Source: Limnoperna fortunei (Eukaryota > Mollusca > Bivalvia > Mytilida > Modiolidae). Taken from it: a DNA stretch of 64,000 nucleotides. Where the stretch lies: positions 75,368,926 through 75,432,925 of the forward strand of contig OX104117.1 in NCBI GenBank assembly GCA_944474755.1, in the 5' to 3' direction. Positions 56,827 through 64,000 of the stretch are shown here, piece by piece. Position numbers and translations under genes: made by a program. Under the pieces are notes generated by a model. It was not told the origin of the DNA. It saw nothing but the letters and a program-made list of their open reading frames with translations, and searched no databases. How positions within the stretch are numbered: position 1 is the first letter of the stretch; the number at the start of each line of letters is the position of its first letter.

Positions 56827-57007
56827 TAAGAAAAGTCACCAGTCACAGACATTTCAAACTCCGTTGGAAAACGAGATCCAGGGACCTGTGTACATTGATA
56901 TTTCCAGTAACACCAAGGACAATACTCACACATATGACGCATGTTACGAAGAAATCCGTTCCTATAACGAAGAACATCTGTACGACTCGTTAACAATTAA
57001 TACTTAA
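56827..57007 (+). CDS. Gene C cytoplasmic-tail exon with ITAM-like motif
   Basis: Plus-strand last exon of gene C. The best phase-compatible acceptor is AGAAAAAAG (exon from 56827), so the TM join would read RRRSKKSHQSQTF; the site is weak and an extra exon is possible. Tail: KKSHQSQTFQTPLENEIQGP, VYIDISSNTKDNTHTYDACY, EEIRSYNEEHLYDSLTINT, stop. Hydrophilic and acidic. Three Tyr lie in YxxI/L contexts (YIDI, YEEI, YDSL); YEEI and YDSL are eight residues apart with Asp at -3 of the first, which meets the ITAM pattern D/E-x2-Y-x2-I/L-x(6-12)-Y-x2-I/L. ITAMs, when phosphorylated, recruit tandem-SH2 kinases of the Syk type. The role here is inference. Confidence 0.65.
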
Positions 57008-57009
57008 AA

Positions 57010-58320
57010 ATGTCACTTTAACATTTAAATTTTATAGTTTTGGTAAATTATAGCAATTTATTGGCATTTAATTACAAGGCACTTCTGAAATGTAAATTAT
57101 CAAACAAACCTGTACTTGTGTTGTTACTTACTTATTGTACATTTGAAATGATCCTTTACTGTACAAAAACGTGTGAATTTATTTATGTTATTACTCGCCT
57201 ATTTTCCACAGAAAAGCAATGGCTCTATTTTGTTAATTGTGTTGTTTTGCCAAGGTGGGATTTTGGTTGAATCGTTGCTAAATACCAATCAAACGCTATT
57301 TCTCGGCCAATGAACAATAACTGTGTGAAAACGGTCGGAAATGGTAACATACTTTACAATAACTGGAAATATATAGAGCATCAATTATAATTCCAAGATT
57401 TTGTTTCAGATGTATCTCGGATGTTACGTTGGCTGTGGGTTTGTATAAACGCACTTTTGTATCTGTAATTGTACGCCTATGTTTATTTTTTACATGATAC
57501 AACCTGTTAACAAATGTTATGAAATATTGCATATTGCGTCAGTCTGAAACATTTTAAAAGGTCAATTTGATTTACACCTTTACGAATAATGTTAGAAATC
57601 AATATTAATGTTTATCATTTCGTTGTAGCTGGGGGGTAATTCCTATACTTTTTAACAACACGTGTTATATAATCACAAGTCAACCCGTTCATTTAAATAG
57701 ATCAACCTGTTTTTACATTTAATGTAAACTCTACTTTCAAAACTATTTATGTCCGACCATTCACAATAATTTTTTTTTTATTATTATTATGAAAATACTA
57801 TCACGTGATCTCTTATTTTCATCCAATACAGTAAGACGGGGAAAAACATTGACAAATGATCTGAGAAAATGTTGTCACATAGTAGTTAAGTGTTTAATAA
57901 TTAGTAAAGCGATTCCATGACATATTATTCACAATATAATGTTTCACAATTAAACTCCACAATCCGGAATTAGTTATTAAAGCAGAAATGTAATACTCAA
58001 CAATACTTACACAATAGCTGCTTATACTGATGGTATTGTCATGATATATTGACTGCACTTGGAACAGTGGTATTGCTTGCAACATTGATAATGCCCAGGT
58101 CGCTGACGGAAGCAGTATCAATGTTGCAGGCAATAAATACCACTGATTAGTGTGTTGTCTATAAATAATGACAATCTCTTCTTTAGCAGCAGCTATTGTG
58201 ACAATTGCTTTGAAATATCTATGCATGCTCAGTTTTTTTGTTTTTTATTTTAGTGCAATAGTTGCATTTTGCTTGCTCCAGCGAAACAGAATCTGAGATT
58301 TTCTTTAGTACTATAAGATA
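57010..58320. other. Non-coding stretch downstream of gene C
   Basis: Presumed 3' UTR and intergenic DNA. It contains an imperfect fold-back at 58065-58145 (GTGGTATTGCTTGCAACATT against AATGTTGCAGGCAATAAATAC, then CAC). The long minus-strand frame 57894-58226 spans this palindrome and is not called. Confidence 0.45.
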
Positions 58321-58324
58321 GTTC

Positions 58325-58640
58325 CCAGTGCCCAATCATGAGAGCTGCTATGCGCGTGCAATGTGACGTGTAAGGTAGGCCTTCTCTTTAGGGTGGCGTT
58401 TGTCAGGTTGATATACGGAAAGCCTGGCTATATATCCTACTGAACGACGTGTTAGAGTAGTGCCACGCTCCTTGCACGATAACGCCACTTTTAAAGATTT
58501 CGAAAAAATGGAGGTTCACTGAAGCTAGGCCGATTAAAAATTCTCCGTCCATAGTTTTTTAAAGTTGGATCATTTATTTCCCTCTTGATTTATTGTTTGT
58601 TAAGTTGTTCCCGTCCTGAAAAGTGATGATTCCAGCTGGC
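58325..58640 (-). repeat. SINE-A copy
   Basis: Minus strand: TTCAGGACGGGAACAACTTA, ACAAACAATAAATCAAGAGG, GAGAATTTTTAATCGGCC, GTGCAAGGAGCGTGGCACTA, CCAGGCTTTCCGTAT and ACCCTAAAGAGAAGG, in family-A order with small deletions. Confidence 0.8.
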
Positions 58641-58649
58641 ACATGATCA

Positions 58650-59676
58650 TGATACCTGACTGCCACAAATTATTATACCTTAATGAATATTACCTGAACA
58701 CGTTTTGTCCAATAAAAAATAATGATTTTGTACATTAAATAATAATCCATACGTAAATTTCCAGTTTTGTCAATAATTCTTATCACTCCGTACTTAAGAT
58801 TAACCTCATACAATAAAAACATGTATATTCATGTTTAAAAGTTGCAACAAACAAATATTTCTTATCCAGATTGGGTTTGATTTGTACTATCTGACCTTGT
58901 AATGTCTACAACATGACTTAAGTGTCACACAAGTTGGACTATGCATGATCTTTATCACTTCTTATTTTTGAACGGAAATCATTGAAGTTAAAAAAAACGA
59001 CATTGTATGTGCAGATGGGAAAACCTACTCACAATGACTACAAATTGTACTTTAGATATTAGAAACCACAGTCAGTGATGAATGTTAGCTTGTAATCTAC
59101 ATTACGTATGCATACTCTCATTGATTCAAACATGTTCATTGATCTTTTTTATGTATTTTCTTTTTTTTTCGATACGCAGCTTGTGTCGAAACATTGTTTA
59201 TATTTATGTAGTTCGTAAAACTAGGATTATTAATTTGAATAAAAATATTTTTATATTACATTGAAGCATGAGATATATTATACAACATGATTACTGGTCC
59301 ATTACACGATAAGAATGGTAGGGTTACAATTGAGGGTTATAACCTTTATGGTAAACTTTTTAAAACGATTGCAAAAATTATAAAAATTAATAAAATAAAC
59401 ATAATATTTATCAAACTAGAATACATTGTACAAAATACATGTATTTTTCTTATTATGGTTATATAATAATTTATTTAAATAAAGCACATATACCCCGTGA
59501 GGGGTTGAAGGCATACATAAACACAAAAAATAAACAAAAAGATAAATCATATAGTAAAATCATTCAAGCTTCAAGTCCACTTTCCTCAGTACTAAAGACT
59601 TTAATAAATGGAACAATAAACTGCAAACGACTCCAAGAGGACAATTTATATAATATATATATATATATAAGTGTCT
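58650..59676. other. Non-coding stretch
   Basis: AT-rich with an (AT)n run at ~59649-59669. No gene supported; the 79-residue frame at 59439 is uncharacterised. Confidence 0.4.
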
Positions 59677-59803
59677 AATGAATTAACCAAACAATGTCGC
59701 TGTAATTCACCTCGGGAATCGAACTCGTGTCAGTTTATAACATCTACGGCTGCTGCGCCTAGCATGTAAAGACAGAGGTGCAACCTCTAGACCAGATTCG
59801 TCC
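59677..59803 (-). repeat. tRNA-like repeat C, copy 1
   Basis: Minus strand carries TGGTCTAGAGGTTGCACC (A-box-like) and GAGTTCGATTCCCGAGG (B-box-like) about 65 bp apart, too far for a functional tRNA. A second copy is at 60031-60205. Confidence 0.7.
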
Positions 59804-60030
59804 GCTAAAAACGGAGTTTCACTGGCCTAGTGTTACTTTTGGTTGAACATGTCATTTACATACATAATGTTTTTGTGCGACCTGAGCTTCAATTACAACG
59901 ATTTTCATACAATCAGAATGGATCTGTAAGCAATTATACAGATGCGTGCATATAGTTCGTTTTGAATTTATATTTATAATTGTCTATTTATTTTTTGCCA
60001 AACATCTGATTGTATTTCAACATTGGATCT

Positions 60031-60205
60031 AATAAATTAACCAAACAATGTCGCTGTAATTTCCACTCTGAAAATCATTTGTTCACATAGATTTGATTTT
60101 TAGAGTCGTTCCACCTCGGGAATCGAACTCGTGTCAGTTTATAACATCTATGGCTGCTGTGCCTAGCATGTAAAGACAGGTGTAACCTCTAGAACAGATC
60201 TGTCC
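60031..60205 (-). repeat. tRNA-like repeat C, copy 2
   Basis: Same as copy 1 from AATTAACCAAACAATGTCGC through the B-box and A-box-like blocks, but with a ~50-bp insertion after TGTAATT, a 5-bp deletion, and point changes (CTGCTGCGCC to CTGCTGTGCC). Confidence 0.7.
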
Positions 60206-60481
60206 ATTACATATGTCTTTCATCGATATCCTACATTTCTATTGGTTCGAAATGTCGCAGATGACGTCGAATCGTTTATTGCAATTCTCAATGAAACCGT
60301 AATTCCGAGGCTAGTTTTTATTGATTTATCGCTTCCTTAGTGAAGTAACCAAAATACGGGAGATTGAAATGAATAAAAAAAATTATTTATCGATTAAAAA
60401 TGACACAATAATAACACAAACAGATTGTTGATTATTTAGAAAATTTAAAATAAAATGATATTTGAATCAAATTAAAAGAGG

Positions 60482-60907
60482 ATGCTGAAAAAACGTCTGC
60501 TTCTAATACTGAATATGGCCGAGGAATTCGGCGATTTTCTGTTAAGCCTACCCGAAAATATGGATATAGAGTTTGAAATAACTTCCGATGATGAAGATAA
60601 TATACTAGCAAATTTGGACATGTTTGATCTCTATCCTACAAATATAAATGTGGAAGAAAGTTTACCAGAAAGGGACAGAAATCGAGCAACTTCTGCAGCT
60701 GAAACACCCGAGAATGTCTTCTCTCAGTTTGATCAACCTCATCACGTTGATCCAGAACCTGCAACACTTAATACTGTCAAACCAACACCACCACCACTAA
60801 AAAGGTTCAAACCCATGGAAGAAGCAGACCTTAAGTCTCTTCAAGATAACTTGCATCAATCAACATCCATTAAAACAATACAAAGTGGGGTTTGAAATTA
60901 TTTCAAG
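60482..60907 (+). pseudogene. KIAA1958/ZMYM-like protein, exon 1
   Basis: The likely start is the ATG at 60515 (MAEEFGDFLLSLPENMDIEF), not the one at 60482. An acidic N-terminus (TSDDEDN) is followed by a Pro-rich linker (PTPPPLKRFKPMEEADLKSL) and, after a frame change near 60870, TKWGLKLFQ with donor CAAG|GTGTGT in phase 1. The pattern RF...E.DL..L.D......T...TKW..K.F. is that of KIAA1958-, QRICH1- and ZMYM-type proteins, which derive from Crypton tyrosine-recombinase transposons. This exon is the N-terminal half of their DNA-binding region. It joins in phase to exon 2 at 61470. One frameshift marks decay. Confidence 0.65.
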
Positions 60908-61194
60908 GTGTGTTTCCATTGGATATAGAACAATCTATATTAAATTACATTATAATAATAAATTTTCATGAACAATAAAAAGCAGAATCCCACCCTTACC
61001 ACACAACAACCAGTAATAAATTAAAGGAATCCTTCCCCCCTTTTCACACAAACAAATAACAACTATCAAGTTTCCACACAAGCAAATAATAATTATATAC
61101 AACAATTTCTGTGTTGAAATGGAATATATACATGTATGTAAAAGAAACAGAAATAAATCAAGTTAAATATATATTCTTATAATATCAACACAAT

Positions 61195-61350
61195 AATCAC
61201 TGCAGGCAGGGTGAACTCGACCCCAATGTTAATTGACAAGGATTGCCAGTTCTCCTACCAGGTCGGAGGTTTTCTCCGCCTTCGTATCCCTTAAAACATT
61301 ATATAGCTGAAAAATTACTAAAAGTGGCATTAAACACCATTTAAAGAAAT
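61195..61350 (+). repeat. SINE-B fragment in the KIAA1958-like intron
   Basis: CACTGCAGGCAGGGTGAACTCG, GACAAGGATTGCCAGTTCTCC, TATAGCTGAAAAATTACT and GTGGCATTAAACACCA in family-B order. Confidence 0.85.
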
Positions 61351-61469
61351 CAACACAATTAAACAGAAATTATGTATTTATAAAACTTCCTCGAACCTGA
61401 AAAAAAAACATGAGCAAAATTCATTCACACACTAGAATACAAAATTAAATTTTATGTCTAACTTTACAG

Positions 61470-61675
61470 ATTGGTCTATGGAGACAACAGGTAGTCACGT
61501 TGATTTTGAATCGATCAAAAAGGCACACCTTAATGATAAATTGCGTCACTTTTACGCCGAGGCAAAAGACCAAAAGATCCAGAGAAGCGAGCCAAATATA
61601 TGCCAAATGATCATGCTAGTTTCTATCATAACAAGAAAAGATATGGGTTAACCCATATCCAGAGATATTCGATTT
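61470..61675 (+). pseudogene. KIAA1958/ZMYM-like protein, exon 2 (truncated)
   Basis: Acceptor TAACTTTACAG; two bases complete Asp, so the join reads KLFQDWSMETTG, as expected (F.DW...) for this family. It goes on VDFESIKKAHLNDKLRHFYA then EAKDQK, and after a one-base shift in AAAAG (~61571) DPEKRAKYMPNDHASFYHNK. L...LR.FY.EA. is a hallmark of these proteins just before the recombinase core. The core itself (catalytic R...H-x-x-R...Y) is absent: the sequence runs into AT-rich DNA at ~61675. Two shifts in two exons make this a pseudogene or a misassembled fragment. Confidence 0.65.
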
Positions 61676-61840
61676 ATATGTTATAGGTGTATCCCATTTG
61701 GTTTAATAGTTTTTTTTTCAATTTGTTTTATTTAAAATTTCATCATATTCTGTAAAGGGATGCAAATATATACGATTGTGAAAGGCAAGAAATAATCATC
61801 TTGATTATAATATCTCAACTTTGAGAAGAGTACTGTAATA

Positions 61841-63440
61841 AAACCAGAGGCTCTTAAGAGCCTGTATCGCTCACCTGATTTTATAGGCAATAAAGGTTGC
61901 ATTCCCCTGGTGTTAAACGAAGTCCTGTAATTTTCAATAATCTTTAAAGACGACCATCCAAACAATATTGCTAGAACGTTTTGTTTCCATTGGTTAACCG
62001 GTTTTATAGAGAAGAAGATATTTTTTAAATTTGCCCATAGGGTCCTATATTAAACTAAGTAATCTATGTAATACTGTGGTGGCCTTTTTGATTTTCTTAT
62101 TGGCATAAAAAACCTAAACTTCACAGAGGACATCTGAACAGTATTGCTAGTAAGTTTTGGTTTCCATTGGTTAACCAGTTTTAGAGAAGAAGCCTTTGAA
62201 AAATGTTTCCCATATGGTCCTATGTTAAACTAAGTCTTGCGGTGGTGGCCTTTTGATTTTCCAATTGGCATAAAAAATAAAAACTTTATAAAGTACCCTC
62301 TAAAATAATATTGGTAGTAAGTTTTGTTTCCATTGGTTAATCGGTTTCAGAGAAGAAGCCTTTTTAAGTTTTTTTCCCATACAGTTCAATGTTAAACCAA
62401 GGCTTGCGGTGGCGGACATTTTGAATTTCCGATTAGGGTAAAAAAAACATGAACTTTATAGAGGACTATCCAAACAATATTGCTGGAAAGTGTTGCTTGA
62501 TTGGTTAACAGGTTTCAGAGAAGAAGCCTTTTAAAATTTTTTCCCATAGGGTCCTATGTTAAACTACTTCCTGCATTGGTGGCCATTTTGAATTTCCAAT
62601 TGGCATAAAAAAAACATGAACTTTATAAAGAACCATCCAAACGATATTGCTCGTAAGTTTTGTTTACATTGGTTAACCAGTTTCAGAGAAGACACAGTTT
62701 TTAAACTTTTCCCCTTAGGGTCCTATGTTAAACTAAGTCCTGCGCTGGCGGCCATTTTAATTTTCCAATTGGCATAAAAAAACATAAACGTTATAAAGGA
62801 CCATCCAAACAATATTGATAGTAAGTTTTGATTTGATTGGTTAACCGGTTTCAGAGAAGAAGCCCTTTTAAACTGTTTTCCCATAGGGTCCAATGCTTAA
62901 CTAAGTCATTTGTTGGCGGCCATTTTGAATTTCCAATTGTCATAAAAAAAAAAAACAAACTTTATAGAGGACCATCCAAACAATATTGCTAGTAAGTTTT
63001 TGTTTCCATTGGTTAACCAGTTTCAGAGAAGAAGCCTTTTTAAACTTGTTCCCATAGGGTTCTATGTTAAACTAAGTCCTGCGGTGGCGGCCATTTTGAA
63101 TTTCCAGTTGGCATAGAAAACATAAACTTTATAAAGGACCATCCAAAACATATTGCTAGTAAGTTTTGTTTTGATTGGTTAACCGGTTCCAGAGAAGAAG
63201 CCATTTTTAACTGTTTTCCCATAAGGTCCTATGTTAAACTAAGTCCTGCGGTGGCGGCCATATTGGTTTTACAATCCAAATAAAACACAAACTTTGTAAA
63301 GGTCCATCCAATGAACATTATGGCCAAGTTTGGTTTCAACTGGCCAATTGATTTCAGAGAAGAAGATTAAAATGTAAAAAGTTTACAGACGCCGTCGACG
63401 ACGACGCCGACGAACGCAAAGTGATAGGTCAGGTGAGCTA
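61841..63440 (+). mobile_element. Helentron/pearl-like element, copy 2
   Basis: Same orientation and structure as 52292-54416. Left end AAACCAGAGGCTCTTAAGAG (a palindrome) then CCTGTATCGCTCACCTG; eight ~167-bp units plus a last partial one (anchor at 62041, 62216, 62549, 62719, 62887, 63058, 63225); a GACGACGACG tract; and end GGTCAGGTGAGC followed by A-rich DNA. It has about three fewer core units than copy 1, and the left half of the terminal hairpin (AATAGCTCACATGACCC) is deleted. Confidence 0.75.
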
Positions 63441-63445
63441 AAAAA

Positions 63446-64000
63446 AAAGTTTTCGAAAGACAAATATATGTTTACCAATAAAAATACATTGACTATAGTC
63501 AAGTGAAGTTATCGCGTCCTCGGAAAATCAAAGAAAACATTCCGACAAGGTACAATTTTTATTGATTTAATTTTACTGTAATTAAAATTGTTTCAAAAGA
63601 TTTGCAATTAAATGTATTTCAAACGTCAAACTAGCATTAATGTGCATAAACATTGCTAAGAACTTTATAAAATTTTCAGAATTTAAAATATAAAAAAAAC
63701 CATTAGAAGAAGAGACTTATTTTGCAAAACAATTGATGAGATTATTAACTTCTACAATTATTTTCAACAATATAAACTGTTGATGACCTTTATTCGAACG
63801 TAACTGAATTTTTTTCTGTTGTACAATGTATTATTATATTTATAACTTGCTTCGTTAAAATATCTTAACATCAAGATTTTTAAATCTTGAATTAAAATTC
63901 TAAATAAAAATCTATACATGTATCTTTTGTGCTTTTTTATTATTGAGAAATTTCTTTTCCCTACTAATTTCTACCACATTTTTCACTGATTCAGACATCA
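63446..64000. other. Non-coding stretch
   Basis: AT-rich end of the window. No gene or repeat supported. Confidence 0.45.

Noticed and set aside
57894..58226. 110-codon minus-strand frame with hydrophobic stretch
   Set aside because: It spans an imperfect palindrome (58065-58145), which explains the mirrored composition; no splice context.
59677..60205. Two tRNA genes on the minus strand
   Set aside because: A- and B-box-like blocks are present but too far apart, and no cloverleaf can be drawn. They are tRNA-derived repeats.

Overview
The window reads as AT-rich nuclear DNA from an invertebrate, most likely a bivalve or related mollusc. This rests on exon-intron structure with GT/AG borders, very long repeat-filled introns, tRNA-derived SINEs ending in CAAA-rich tails, a Tc1/mariner copy, a LINE endonuclease fragment, and Helentron/pearl-like elements with a tandem core, as known in bivalves. 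There is one 200-N assembly gap (29227-29426). No operons, rRNA, true tRNA genes or CRISPR arrays were seen. Species cannot be named from the sequence alone.

The main content is a cluster of small exons that look like one family of modular single-pass membrane receptors. Nearly all of them would be missed by ORF calling because they are 60-450 bp long. Shared features are: signal-peptide exons ending in phase 1; extracellular exons that begin and end in phase 1 (a kringle domain; Cys-rich exons resembling the SUEL/galactose-binding lectin fold; Thr/Ser-rich stalk exons); a 73-82 bp transmembrane exon running from phase 1 to phase 2; and a last exon with a tyrosine-rich cytoplasmic tail.

Layout of the receptor genes. 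(i) A lectin-like exon on the minus strand at 4159-4359, whose other parts are not found. (ii) Gene K, minus, 7871-5270: signal peptide, kringle, short stalk, TM. (iii) Gene A, minus, about 17618-9417: lectin-like exon, stalk, TM, tail; it carries two one-base frameshifts and one stop. (iv) Gene B, minus, 38796-24862: signal peptide, lectin-like exon, two tandem stalk exons (one cut by the gap), TM, 150-residue tail. (v) Gene C, plus, 45174-57007: tandem stalk exons, two broken lectin-like exons, a further stalk exon, TM, and a tail with an ITAM-like tyrosine pair. (vi) A minus-strand candidate tail at 56169-56390 with another ITAM-like pair.

Other coding remnants: ankyrin-repeat pseudogene pieces (0.1-2.2 kb); a dead Tc1-like element (19.3-21.0 kb); an older Tc1-like scrap (26.0-26.3 kb); a C2H2 zinc-finger pseudogene (32.3-33.0 kb); LINE endonuclease remains (46.1-46.6 kb); an unidentified Cys-rich exon (47 kb); and a two-exon KIAA1958/ZMYM-like (Crypton-related) fragment (60.5-61.7 kb).

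Repeats fill much of the rest: a 94-bp minisatellite (3.1-3.7 kb), several fold-back palindromes, two SINE families (called A and B here) in more than twenty pieces, a tRNA-like repeat pair (C), paired 0.93-kb elements (22.9 and 37.3 kb), and two Helentron-like elements with a ~167-bp tandem core (52.3-54.4 and 61.8-63.4 kb). Several lie immediately upstream of receptor exons. All domain names come from motif reading by eye; no searches were run.
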